NCBI GenBank assembly: GCA_021800805.1
Contig: JAJYYR010000005.1
Location: forward strand, 1 to 64,000
Direction: 5' to 3'
Source: a bacterium
GTDB taxonomy: Bacteria; SZUA-79; Acidulodesulfobacterales; Acidulodesulfobacteraceae
DNA length: 64,000 nucleotides
The notes beneath the pieces were generated by a model. That model was not told the DNA's origin. It was given only the letters and a program-made list of their open reading frames with translations, and searched no databases. A program made the translations under genes and the position numbers. How positions within the stretch are numbered: position 1 is the stretch's first letter; each line of letters starts with the position of its first letter. Below, piece after piece: positions 1 to 8,214 of this stretch.

Positions 1-1
1 C

Positions 2-133
2 GACATAGACAGGTTTAAAGACGTCAACGACACGCTGGGTCATGTAACCGGAGATTTAATTCTAAAAGAACTTGCCGCCGCCGCGAAGGAAAACCTCAGA
101 AATACCGATTTTTTTGCAAGATACGGCAATTAA
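2..133 (+). pseudogene. Truncated GGDEF (diguanylate cyclase) domain fragment
   Basis: The frame enters from the left edge and reads DIDRFKDVNDTLGH then VTGDLILKEL, the conserved first half of a GGDEF domain, which makes cyclic di-GMP from two GTP. It reaches ARYG, where the family continues with GGDEF, and then has Asn followed by a stop. The active-site signature and the rest of the domain are therefore missing. Another frame just after the break reads AIKGAFERAKAL before its own stop, which could be a decayed remnant. The upstream part lies outside the window. I read it as a broken gene; an assembly error at this point is the alternative. Confidence 0.7.
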
Positions 134-190
134 GGGAGCGTTCGAAAGAGCCAAAGCTTTATAATTCGTTCGCCGTTATAGGTATATCTT

Positions 191-787
191 CTATTCGATA
201 ATTTTAATTACTTCCTCTACATCCGTTCTGGAAGACTTAGACTGCCTTTTAACAGGTTTTCCCACAGGAATTAACGCGACAATATTGTCAGGGCCTTTAA
301 CTCCTAATATTTTTTCTATTTCAGGCTTGGCGACTAACGGACCGGTCATCCAGCATGCCCCAAGCCCTTCGTTGTGGACGACAAGCAAGATATGCGTTAT
401 AAAGCTGGAAACGCCCTGCAATCCGGGGTTAACTATAAACTTTTTGTCGTAGCTTCTATTTTTATCAGCCTTCTCGATTATCGTATCGAGACTCCATATG
501 TAAGGTCTTTGGACGACCGCCAGCACAATAGGGGCTTCGTTAAAAAACGTATACACCCCCGGGGCGCTCTTGCCGGTTATTTTTTTATAGACCGTTTCGA
601 CCTCGTTTCTCATACTGCCGAGGATGTCTTTATTTTTAATTATATAAACAAACCAGTTTTGGGCGTTGCCTCCGCTTGGCGAATTAATCGAAATTTCGAT
701 AATTTTTTTTATTTGATTTAAATCTAAATCTTCCTGTTTAAATTTTCTAATGCTTTTTCTTGTTTTTACGGCATCTATTATGTTCAT
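191..787 (-). CDS. Nitroreductase family protein (FMN-dependent oxidoreductase)
   Basis: A 198-residue protein with the nitroreductase fold signature. The N-terminal AVKTRKSIRKF contains the FMN-phosphate-binding arginines, followed by SPSGGNAQNW. Near the C-terminus, GLGACWMTGP precedes a VALIPVGKP motif typical of the family. Such enzymes use FMN and NAD(P)H to reduce nitro compounds, quinones or flavins; the substrate cannot be told from sequence. It is convergent with the GGDEF fragment and is not obviously in an operon. Length is normal for the family. Confidence 0.85.
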   Translation of the reverse strand: MNIIDAVKTRKSIRKFKQEDLDLNQIKKIIEISINSPSGGNAQNWFVYIIKNKDILGSMRNEVETVYKKITGKSAPGVYTFFNEAPIVLAVVQRPYIWSLDTIIEKADKNRSYDKKFIVNPGLQGVSSFITHILLVVHNEGLGACWMTGPLVAKPEIEKILGVKGPDNIVALIPVGKPVKRQSKSSRTDVEEVIKIIE

Positions 788-847
788 TTTTTAACCTTCC
801 GCTCAAATAATTGTTTTATGATTTAGTTAGATGATTTAACGATTTGT

Positions 848-979
848 TTATACTTTAATCCTGCATAAGTATTCTAAAATTTTTTTGTATTCTTCCGTAA
901 GATCCCTGTGCCGCCTGTTTCTATCATAATGCCTATATTGCGAGCGTCTATAAATAAAACTTCTATCATTTTTTGCCAT
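848..979 (-). CDS. Possible 43-residue basic, aromatic-rich small protein
   Basis: A short frame begins 26 bases downstream of the symporter stop codon on the same strand. It starts MAKNDRSFIYRRSQYRHYDR and ends CRIKV. It is very rich in Arg, Tyr and His, unlike random AT-rich translation, and could be the last gene of the DUF3311-symporter operon. The upstream sequence has only a weak ribosome-binding site. I do not recognise a family, and it may be a remnant of a longer gene. The rest of the 788-1005 gap shows nothing else. Confidence 0.3.
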   Translation of the reverse strand: MAKNDRSFIYRRSQYRHYDRNRRHRDLTEEYKKILEYLCRIKV

Positions 980-1005
980 TTTTTACCACTTATATCTTAA
1001 TGCGG

Positions 1006-2457
1006 CTATGCGTCAAGGTAATCGTCGAGAGATATATTTTTAACCGGCGCAAAAAAGAATGTAAAAACAAGCAGTAATAATATTTCCGCCGAAATTCCCC
1101 ATAAACCAATGTATATCTTTTTGTATATTATATTCCAATTGACGATATGCATAAGATAGAAAACCGTAAAGAGCCCGCCCGTTACCGATATCATAGCCGG
1201 TATTTTGGAAACCCTATTTGTAAACAGCGGCAAAAAAATCAACGGAAACAATTGAAGTATTATCATGCCGCCTATAAGCTGAAGTTTAATTATAAGCAGC
1301 GGGTTTATTATAATACTTAAATACAGGGCAAGGGCAATAATAAAACCTACGGCAATTTTGCTCATAATTTCCTGCGAACGGTCGTTTATATTTGCGTTTA
1401 TTAAATTCTGATATATATTTTTGGTAAACAGATTTGCGGAGGATAAAGCCATAATAGAAGCAGGCACCATGCTTCCTAAAATAATTATTCCTCCGAAAAA
1501 CGCCGTAACATACGGTCCGAATGTTTTATAAAGCATCATAGGAATTGCCATATTCGAGTTTTTAATTCCCGGAACTATATATAATGCCGCAAATCCTAAA
1601 ATAGTAATAAATATTAGCATTATATTATATAACGGCATAAAAACGGCATTTTTCCTTATCGCATCTGCGCTTTTAGAAGTATAAGCTCCGTTTATCGAAT
1701 GAGGATACAAGAATAACGCTCCAGCCGAACCGAAAGCAAGAGTTCCAAAAGTTACCATACTGCCCGGAGCTATTAACGACTTTGACGGATGGGCTTTATT
1801 AATCCAATTAAACATTTCGGCAAATCCGCCGAAATAATGTAAAGGTATAAATATTATAAGAAATAATACCATGCCCCATATAAAAAAATCTTTTATGAAG
1901 GATGTTACGGCGGCGGCTCTTATGCCGCTAAAAACGGTAAACGATATTACGATAAAAAGCGATACCGCAATAGCGATATCCGGTTTAAGTCCCGACAACG
2001 AAAGCATATATCTCATTCCGAATATCTGAAGTCCTATATACGGGAGTTCGGCAAATATTCCGACTAAGGCTACTACGGCACCCAGAAATTTGCTGTCGAA
2101 TACTTTTTCGACGTAATCGCCGGCGGTGATAAAATTATATTTTTTTGAAACGTTCCACAATCTCGGTATAGTCAAAAAGAGTATCGGATATTCCATTATG
2201 ACGTAAGAAACGGCAAAGAATGCAAAGGCGCCGGAATTGTAAGCAAGTCCGGGAACTGCCAATAAAGTGTATGCGGTATAAATATCTCCGCCCAGAAGAA
2301 ACCAGACTATAAACGCACCGAATCTTTTGCCTGCAAGCGACCATTCAACTAAACTGTCTATTTTAGCGGCTTCGAACTTTTTAGATAAAAAACCTGCAAA
2401 GGCGACTAAAAATAAAAAAGAAAAAATTATAATAATAGGAATATTATTCTGAATCAT
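1006..2457 (-). CDS. Sodium:solute symporter family (SSS) permease
   Basis: A 483-residue membrane protein with about 13 hydrophobic segments. The early segment WFLLGGDIYTAYTLLAVPG matches the region of SSS transporters that binds sodium and substrate. These carriers import organic acids, amino acids, vitamins or sugars using the sodium gradient. The gene overlaps by 14 bases the upstream DUF3311 gene, a pairing common for monocarboxylate/pantothenate-like SSS members, so a small organic acid is a reasonable but unproven substrate. Length is typical for the family. Confidence 0.85.
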   Translation of the reverse strand: MIQNNIPIIIIFSFLFLVAFAGFLSKKFEAAKIDSLVEWSLAGKRFGAFIVWFLLGGDIYTAYTLLAVPGLAYNSGAFAFFAVSYVIMEYPILFLTIPRLWNVSKKYNFITAGDYVEKVFDSKFLGAVVALVGIFAELPYIGLQIFGMRYMLSLSGLKPDIAIAVSLFIVISFTVFSGIRAAAVTSFIKDFFIWGMVLFLIIFIPLHYFGGFAEMFNWINKAHPSKSLIAPGSMVTFGTLAFGSAGALFLYPHSINGAYTSKSADAIRKNAVFMPLYNIMLIFITILGFAALYIVPGIKNSNMAIPMMLYKTFGPYVTAFFGGIIILGSMVPASIMALSSANLFTKNIYQNLINANINDRSQEIMSKIAVGFIIALALYLSIIINPLLIIKLQLIGGMIILQLFPLIFLPLFTNRVSKIPAMISVTGGLFTVFYLMHIVNWNIIYKKIYIGLWGISAEILLLLVFTFFFAPVKNISLDDYLDA

Positions 2458-2677
2458 GCTTTGATTTTAATTCTTTGATATTTTTTTTCTCTATTAAATA
2501 CGCAACATACGTCATAATTACCGTTATTATGTCCATTATTATAAAAAACCAGACCATTGCGCTAATTCCGAATATCAACCTGTTATCGTTATAATATTTT
2601 ATTCCGAAGGAAAGCACGGCTATAGGAATTACTAAAATCAACCATGTTATAGGGTGGTATCTTTTATAAGCTTTCAT
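2444..2677 (-). CDS. DUF3311-type small membrane protein
   Basis: A 77-residue protein with two predicted membrane helices (about residues 10-27 and 35-62) and a charged C-terminal tail, KNIKELKSKHD. Its size, topology and position immediately before, and overlapping, a sodium:solute symporter gene match the DUF3311 family, which is thought to be an accessory subunit of such symporters. The 14-base overlap implies translational coupling. Confidence 0.75.
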   Translation of the reverse strand: MKAYKRYHPITWLILVIPIAVLSFGIKYYNDNRLIFGISAMVWFFIIMDIITVIMTYVAYLIEKKNIKELKSKHDSE

Positions 2678-2724
2678 CGTAAAATATAATATATAAAAAT
2701 AATGTTAAAAAGTCAAAAATATAA

Positions 2725-2754
2725 TTGATTTCAACCTTAAATTTATAATATAAT
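2725..2754 (+). promoter_or_regulatory. Possible sigma-70 promoter of the RmlC-like gene
   Basis: TTGATT (2725-2730) and TATAAT (2749-2754) are separated by 18 bases, about 45 bases before the start codon at 2801. TTGATT and AATCAA (2752-2757) also form a small inverted repeat over this site. The region is very AT-rich, so chance resemblance is possible. Confidence 0.4.
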
Positions 2755-2800
2755 CAACTTCAATGCATTATTATCTTAAAAATAAAGTATTTAAAATAAA

Positions 2801-3283
2801 ATGGGCGTTTCTTTCAAATTATCCGAGATTAAGGACGTAGTCGTTAAAAATATCGAAAAACATATAGACGAGCGCGGCTGGCTTGCGGAACTGTATAGAA
2901 GCGACGAATTAAACGAGTCGATTTTTCCACAGATGTCTTATGTTTCCTTAACTATGCCGGGGGTTAGGAGAGGACCTCACGAACACGCATATCAAACCGA
3001 CTATTTTTGCTTTATAGGCCCTTCGGATTTTAAAATAATATTGTGGGACAACAGAAAAAATTCGCCCACTTATCTCAATAAAACCGTGTTGTATCTCGGA
3101 GAAAACAAGCCCTCGACGCTTATAGTCCCGCCGGGAATAGTTCACGCTTATAAAAACGTCGGCGGAAAAAACGGGCTTGTCATCAACGCCGCAAATAAAC
3201 TATTCGCGGGCAAAATGAAGAAGGAACAAATCGACGAGATTAGATACGAGAACGACCCTGACTCTCTCTTTGTTTTTGAATAG
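2801..3283 (+). CDS. dTDP-4-dehydrorhamnose 3,5-epimerase-related cupin
   Basis: A 160-residue RmlC-like protein. It has the N-terminal DERGWLAELYR segment, the histidine-containing RRGPHEHAYQ motif and a C-terminal VPPGIVHAYKN segment, in the order seen in nucleotide-sugar 3,5-epimerases. True RmlC epimerises dTDP-4-keto-6-deoxyglucose on the way to dTDP-rhamnose. This protein is shorter than typical RmlC (about 180 residues) and stands alone without rmlA, rmlB or rmlD, so the exact substrate is uncertain. It is divergent from the DUF3311 gene and convergent with the Ni/Co permease. Confidence 0.8.
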   Translation: MGVSFKLSEIKDVVVKNIEKHIDERGWLAELYRSDELNESIFPQMSYVSLTMPGVRRGPHEHAYQTDYFCFIGPSDFKIILWDNRKNSPTYLNKTVLYLGENKPSTLIVPPGIVHAYKNVGGKNGLVINAANKLFAGKMKKEQIDEIRYENDPDSLFVFE

Positions 3284-3291
3284 CAAAAACG

Positions 3292-3319
3292 GGCATTAAT
3301 AAAAATTTTATTCAATGCC
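3292..3319. terminator. Possible bidirectional terminator hairpin between convergent genes
   Basis: GGCATT (3292-3297) and AATGCC (3314-3319) pair, enclosing an A/T-rich inner stem, between the RmlC-like gene and the Ni/Co permease. It overlaps the permease stop codon. The stem is weak because it is mostly A-T pairs. Confidence 0.35.
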
Positions 3320-4345
3320 GTCGATATTATACCTTTCCTCCACCCTGCTAAATTTATATACCGCCAGCGATAAAAGCCAAGCCGCCGTCAATACTAAGGC
3401 TATACCGCCTCCTAAAACCGCAAAAGACATATGGTTAAAAAAATCCCACGGCTTGCCTTTCAGGTTGTATTCCATACCTATAACCTGAAGCCACTCCAGC
3501 GTCCCTATGCCGAATGCAAGAAATACGGAAATGCTCGTTATGGAAATATTATAAAATATTTTCCTTATAGGATTTAAAAATGCCCAGCTATATGCAAACT
3601 GCATAATCACGCCGTCGGTAGAATCAAGCAAGACCATTCCGGAGGAAAATATCATAGGCAGTATTAAAACGTCTATTAACGGTCTGCCGGAGGAAGCAAA
3701 TAAAGCGGACATCGAAAGTATGCCGACTTCCGTTGCGGTATCGAATCCTATGCCGAATAAAATCCCTACGAAAAACATCTGCCAGCTTGAAGTTATAAGT
3801 TTCATAATGCCGTTAAAATAACGAAACATAAAACCTCTTTTTAAAAGCTCTTCTTCCATCTTCTTATTTTTAAAGTTTTTAAAATCCTTCGCAATTTTAA
3901 TAATGCCGATTAGAATTACGACGTTCATAAACGCAATAAGGTATAAAAATAGGGCTGATATTCCGGTTCCCAGCACATTGCTCAAATTGCCTAATTCCGG
4001 ATATGCCTCGACGACGAATTTTCCGATTACAACGGTTATTACGGTCAAGATAAAAACCGACAAGGAATGTCCGACCGAGAAAAAGAACCCGACGCCTACC
4101 GGCTTTTTACCGTCGTTCATTAATTTTCTCGTGGTATTGTCTATAGCGGCGATATGGTCGGCGTCAAGAGCATGTTTTATGCCGAAAAAAAAAGCGAGTG
4201 ACCCTAAACTTAATAAAACCGGAAATACTCTCGACCTGTCGATTAAGAGGATTAGCGAAACTAATAAAAAGGTGAATAAAAATGAATAGAGAAGAATAAG
4301 CCTTTGCTTGAAGCCAAAGGAAAAAGAAGATGGGCGTAAAAACAT
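3308..4345 (-). CDS. Nickel/cobalt permease, NiCoT family
   Basis: A 345-residue inner-membrane protein with about eight helices. It contains the NiCoT hallmark GIKHALDADHIAAIDNTTR (the HxxxxDH metal-binding signature), followed by FFSVGHSLSVF and GIGFDTATEVGIL, all diagnostic of HoxN/NixA/NhlF-type transporters. A cobalamin riboswitch directly upstream suggests the physiological substrate is cobalt for B12 synthesis rather than nickel. The start is supported by a strong GGGAGGT ribosome-binding site (4352-4358), which lies in the loop of a small AATTAG/CTAATT hairpin. Confidence 0.93.
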   Translation of the reverse strand: MFLRPSSFSFGFKQRLILLYSFLFTFLLVSLILLIDRSRVFPVLLSLGSLAFFFGIKHALDADHIAAIDNTTRKLMNDGKKPVGVGFFFSVGHSLSVFILTVITVVIGKFVVEAYPELGNLSNVLGTGISALFLYLIAFMNVVILIGIIKIAKDFKNFKNKKMEEELLKRGFMFRYFNGIMKLITSSWQMFFVGILFGIGFDTATEVGILSMSALFASSGRPLIDVLILPMIFSSGMVLLDSTDGVIMQFAYSWAFLNPIRKIFYNISITSISVFLAFGIGTLEWLQVIGMEYNLKGKPWDFFNHMSFAVLGGGIALVLTAAWLLSLAVYKFSRVEERYNIDGIE

Positions 4346-4380
4346 AATTAGACCTCCCGCTAATTAAAATTAAATTGATT

Positions 4381-4600
4381 AAACTATCTTAACGGCCAGG
4401 TCTTCCGGCTTGAACATGCGGATATTCCGCCTTCCCGGCAAATGCAAATGTAAGTTGCGCCAGTGGCATATCGAAATATCCTTAATAACGGGCTTTACTT
4501 TAATATTTTTAATATTAATATAGTCCGCTATAAGTTCTTACGGCTGCGGGAACAGCACAGGATTTTAACCTGTTTCCCTTAACTCTTTAAGATAAAGTTT
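4381..4600 (-). promoter_or_regulatory. Cobalamin (B12) riboswitch controlling the Ni/Co permease
   Basis: On the minus strand the leader has every landmark of the class: a closing P1 stem (4587-4600 with 4381-4392), a GGTTAAAATCCTG...CAGCCG-like 5' domain near 4545-4575, the GCCACTGG motif near 4459-4467, and the B12 box GCCGGAAGACCTGGCC near 4394-4410. It ends about 35 bases before the permease start, with no terminator between. Control therefore probably acts on translation: the ribosome-binding site AGGTCT is complementary to AGACCT in the B12 box. Cobalamin should repress the gene. Confidence 0.93.
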
Positions 4601-4661
4601 GAATAAACCCTATTTGTTAAAAGTCTATCATTTGAAATATAAAAAGTCAAATTGCTATTAA

Positions 4662-6257
4662 TCATACTCTCAATAGTTTTGTATTTCTATAATTTAATGC
4701 CTCAAGGACAGAATCGGCATCGACTTCGTCCTTCCTATCCAAGTCGGCTATAGTCCGTGAAACCCGCAATATCCTATGGTACCCTCTGGACGATATATTT
4801 AACTTTTTTACGGCGTTTTGTGCCAGTTTTAAAGCGGAGCCGGAAACGGCAAAATATTTTTCTATCTCGGAACTTTTTACCGAAGCGTTAGATCTGATTT
4901 TGGCGTCTCGAAATCTTTTTATCTGTATCTGCCTTGTTGCTTCGATTAAATTTTTAATTTCTGAAGAATTTACCGCATTTTCATTAACTATTAACTTGTC
5001 TATATCTGCGGAATAAACTTCTACGAATATATCGAATCTATCGAGGATCGGCCCCGACAATTTCGTGTAAAATTTATAAATTTCTGCGCTCGAACATTTA
5101 CATTCATGTTTTATATCCCCGTAATAACCGCAAGGACAAGGATTCATTGCCGCAACCAACATAAAATTGCACGGCAAAACTATTGAAAACCTGCTCCTCG
5201 AGAGGTTTATCGTCTTATCTTCCATAGGCTGCCGTAAACTATCCAACGTTTTTTTGCTTAATTCCGAAAATTCGTCGATAAATAAGACTCCGTTATGAGC
5301 CAGGCTTATATCTCCCGGAAGCGGATTTGAAGCGCCGCCTCCGATTAATCCGGCGATAGATACGGTGTGATGCACCGGAATAAAAGGCCGCCTCGTAATA
5401 AGTCCGGTTTCGTCGTTAATCTTTTTATTTGAAAAACTATAAATATTAGATGTCTCAATGGATTCCTCAAGCGATAAACCGGGCTGAACCCCAACTATAC
5501 TTTGAGCCAGCATTGTTTTCCCGCTGCCGGGAGGACCTATCATTAAAATATTATGATGCCCCGATACGGCGGTTAATATTGCCCTTTTTGCCAGTTCCTG
5601 CCCTTTAATATCCGAAAAATCGGGATAATTTTCTCTGTCTTTAACGGTATTTTTTACATCGGAAATTATCCTTTCAAAAAATGTTCCGTCTTCTTCTTGG
5701 GCATTATGAATATAAACCGGGCTGTTTTCTGCGGCAGTTTCATTCAACCGAACCCCTGAAATAAAAGCGCATACATCTCTTAAATGGCTGAATGCAAGAA
5801 AATCGATCCCTAAGAACCTTGCGGAATTTATATTTTCATATGGAATTATAAGCTTTTTATTTAATTTTTTGGCAAGTATGCCCAGAGCTATTACGCCGTT
5901 AACTTTCTTTATTTTACCGTTTAAGGAAAGTTCTCCCGCAATAATATAATCATCGAGATTTAAAGCGCATTTAAGCAAACCGGCGGAAACTAAAATTCCT
6001 ATTGCAAACGGCAGGTCGAAAAGAGGTCCTTCTTTTCTTAAATCGGCGGGAGCAAGATTTATAATGATTTTCCTAACGGGATATTCAAAGCCGGAATTTT
6101 TTATTGCGGCTTTAACCCTATCCTTAGCCTCTTTAGTCGAAACATCCGGCAAACCTACAATCATAATCCCGGGTATGCCGTTGGATATAAATATTTCTAC
6201 ATTTACTAAAACGGCGTTGATACCGATAAATGTGGCGCTATTAAGCGACGTAATCAT
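4662..6257 (-). CDS. comM: YifB/ComM-family magnesium-chelatase-like AAA+ ATPase
   Basis: A 531-residue protein with the ComM layout. The N-terminal ChlI-like (Lon protease-type) domain has GIPGIMIVGLPD. The AAA+ core has Walker A GPPGSGKTMLAQS and Walker B GVLFIDEFSEL. The C-terminal Mg-chelatase domain has SSRGYHRILRVSRTIADL. ComM is a hexameric helicase that promotes branch migration during integration of transforming DNA; in non-competent species its role is less clear. It is about 25 residues longer than usual. Its ribosome-binding site lies inside a perfect 21-bp inverted repeat (see the separate entry). Confidence 0.9.
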   Translation of the reverse strand: MITSLNSATFIGINAVLVNVEIFISNGIPGIMIVGLPDVSTKEAKDRVKAAIKNSGFEYPVRKIIINLAPADLRKEGPLFDLPFAIGILVSAGLLKCALNLDDYIIAGELSLNGKIKKVNGVIALGILAKKLNKKLIIPYENINSARFLGIDFLAFSHLRDVCAFISGVRLNETAAENSPVYIHNAQEEDGTFFERIISDVKNTVKDRENYPDFSDIKGQELAKRAILTAVSGHHNILMIGPPGSGKTMLAQSIVGVQPGLSLEESIETSNIYSFSNKKINDETGLITRRPFIPVHHTVSIAGLIGGGASNPLPGDISLAHNGVLFIDEFSELSKKTLDSLRQPMEDKTINLSRSRFSIVLPCNFMLVAAMNPCPCGYYGDIKHECKCSSAEIYKFYTKLSGPILDRFDIFVEVYSADIDKLIVNENAVNSSEIKNLIEATRQIQIKRFRDAKIRSNASVKSSEIEKYFAVSGSALKLAQNAVKKLNISSRGYHRILRVSRTIADLDRKDEVDADSVLEALNYRNTKLLRV

Positions 6258-6258
6258 A

Positions 6259-6324
6259 AAACAATATCCTCTTATAATAATTTTTTACTTATACCGTTTA
6301 TTATATTATAAGAGGATATTGTTT
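6259..6324 (-). repeat. 21-bp perfect inverted repeat enclosing the comM ribosome-binding site
   Basis: Arms at 6259-6279 and 6304-6324 are exact reverse complements, separated by 24 bases. In the comM mRNA the second arm contains AAGAGGA, which ends nine bases before the ATG and is the only good ribosome-binding site. Folding would hide it. There is no U-run after the stem, so it does not look like a simple terminator of the upstream gene. Confidence 0.8.
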
Positions 6325-6381
6325 CAGAATCGTGAAGGATATATTACAATTATGTTAAATTTTTGTTGCATTTATATGAAT

Positions 6382-6789
6382 CTATACCTTCCAACCCTTA
6401 TTCAGCGCGAGTTTATCTAATTCTGCCAATATATCTTTTATGCTGTTTAAATCTTTTAGAAGCGTTGCGGAAACGATATAATCGAAAACATCCTCGTAAA
6501 ATTCTTTGAAATCATTGATTATATTCATCGAACCTTCAAAATCGGTCCCCGGCAAAAATAAATAAACGAGATTATTTTTAACGGATACTATATCAGAATC
6601 TCTAAGCACTCCGCCGAGAGTTTTTATAAAATCATCGTTGAGTTTTGTTATATTAAGAATCGTTAACCCTACATAATCTATAGAGGCAATATCTTCGGCA
6701 AGCCTCAGTTCTTTTTTAATTCTCTTCATATTAGATACGGAATGTTCCAAAACCGGTTCAAAATATTCAAACGGAATAATTTTTGCCAT
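6382..6789 (-). CDS. Small protein with a degenerate GGDEF-like fold
   Basis: A 135-residue protein with a good ribosome-binding site (GAGGTGG) before its ATG. The stretch LRDSDIVSVKNNLVYLFLPG aligns by eye with the RESDIV-RYGGDEFVILLPGTD region of GGDEF domains and is followed by TDFEGSMNIIND. The catalytic GGDEF loop is replaced by NNLVY and the early metal-binding part is shortened. It is therefore unlikely to make cyclic di-GMP and may be a structural or regulatory remnant. It sits between a penicillin-binding protein gene and comM. I know of no named family. Confidence 0.6.
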   Translation of the reverse strand: MAKIIPFEYFEPVLEHSVSNMKRIKKELRLAEDIASIDYVGLTILNITKLNDDFIKTLGGVLRDSDIVSVKNNLVYLFLPGTDFEGSMNIINDFKEFYEDVFDYIVSATLLKDLNSIKDILAELDKLALNKGWKV

Positions 6790-6847
6790 CTAACCACCTC
6801 ATATTTATATATTATAATTAAGTTTCTTTGCAACTTTTATTATTATA

Positions 6848-8203
6848 TCAGAAAAAATATGCAAGAAATACCTTTTCGGCTACTCCTCCGCCTTCTATTT
6901 TCCAAACCGGATTTTCTATTACAAGAGCCGATAGCGCTATCTTCTTCCCGTTCATCTCTCCGAATCCCGCAAACCATTGATAAAGTCCTTGTGGATTATT
7001 ACCGGATATCGTTCCGGTCTTACCTCCCGCAATAACCCCTGGAAGCATATACCTGCCGGCTGAGTTATAAAAATCCGCGTGGGCCACGCCCTTAGTAACG
7101 GTCGTAATCATCAACTGTTTTAGAATATGCGCCGTTTTAGCCGTTATTGGGGCGCTTAGAGTATTAGCATCTTTATGAATATATACGACTTTGCCGGATG
7201 AAGATATAATTTCCTTTATTATATAGGGCTTGACTATTTTACCTCCGTTAACCGCAGAACCTGCAACTAATGCGGCTTGAAGAGGCGTCATTGTTACGTT
7301 TTTGAAACCGGCCCCCGTAAGTTCCAATTGGTAAAATCTTCTAGGGATATATGCTTTACTTTTATGCAGGTCTAAAATAAAATGTATTTTTTTATTAAAA
7401 TAAAATTTATTAAAATAATCTATTAATAATTTCCTGCCTACATAATATCCCGCAACTTTGCCGAAAGCTACATCGCATGATTTCGCAAATGCCTGCTTAA
7501 AAGATATCGTATTTGACCCGGTTCCTATATTCTGTTTCCAGTAAGCCTTATCTGTCCCGTACATAGTTCCGCTAAAGCATATATTAAGTCCCGGGTAAAA
7601 ACCTTTAGATTCTATTGCGGCGGATGCCGTTATTATTTTTACTAAAGAACCGGGAGGATAAGAAATGAGCGGGGAAATTTCACTAGATTTGCTTTTATTA
7701 TAAGAATAAGATGCGAATCCGAGTACCGCTCCGGTATTCGGATTTACGGCGGCTAAAACTCCAAACGGAACGGAATATTTTTTAAAAATATTTTTCGCTT
7801 CTTTTTGTACAGCGGGATCAATCGTATAAACTACGGTATAGTCACCTATCTTTTGCACGTAATGACCGTTAAGGATAGTTTTAAATACCGGAGGATTATA
7901 TTTGAAGTATTTTTTTAACGATTTAACTGATTTAACGTTCTCAATTTCGAAATTAGAAAATTTTTTGCCGATTAAATCGTCTTTAATAAATACTATGGGT
8001 CTTATTCCCGTTCCCTGCACTTTTTTATTTGCAGCAATAAAAATAGATTTTCCGTAAAAATAAAGTACGGAAGAGCCGTAAAAAAGTAAAACGATAAATA
8101 TTGATATTGCGATATATTTTATTAAATTAACAAATCTATTTTTCTTGCCTTTTCTTTTATTGAGTGTTTTTTGGTATGATTTCCAGTTTCTTATTCTTTC
8201 CAT
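6848..8203 (-). CDS. Penicillin-binding protein, transpeptidase domain
   Basis: A 451-residue protein anchored by one membrane helix (about residues 28-52). Its DD-transpeptidase domain has the SxxK active site SLVK (Ser186, Lys189) after PPG, a second motif SCD (residues 242-244) where SxN is usual, and KTGT near residue 395. It should cross-link peptidoglycan in the periplasm. It lacks a glycosyltransferase domain and a recognisable dimerisation domain, so it is a short class B-like protein rather than canonical FtsI or MrdA. The Asp in the second motif is unusual. It starts 11 bases after the tldD stop, so they are probably cotranscribed. Confidence 0.85.
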   Translation of the reverse strand: MERIRNWKSYQKTLNKRKGKKNRFVNLIKYIAISIFIVLLFYGSSVLYFYGKSIFIAANKKVQGTGIRPIVFIKDDLIGKKFSNFEIENVKSVKSLKKYFKYNPPVFKTILNGHYVQKIGDYTVVYTIDPAVQKEAKNIFKKYSVPFGVLAAVNPNTGAVLGFASYSYNKSKSSEISPLISYPPGSLVKIITASAAIESKGFYPGLNICFSGTMYGTDKAYWKQNIGTGSNTISFKQAFAKSCDVAFGKVAGYYVGRKLLIDYFNKFYFNKKIHFILDLHKSKAYIPRRFYQLELTGAGFKNVTMTPLQAALVAGSAVNGGKIVKPYIIKEIISSSGKVVYIHKDANTLSAPITAKTAHILKQLMITTVTKGVAHADFYNSAGRYMLPGVIAGGKTGTISGNNPQGLYQWFAGFGEMNGKKIALSALVIENPVWKIEGGGVAEKVFLAYFF

Positions 8204-8214
8204 TCCTATATTTG

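Noticed and set aside
374..721. Open frame of 115 codons opposite the nitroreductase gene
   Set aside because: Antisense shadow of a clear family member, with no ribosome-binding site and no domain.
6259..6324. Treating the palindrome before comM as a rho-independent terminator
   Set aside because: The stem is mostly A-T and no U-run follows it in the direction of transcription.
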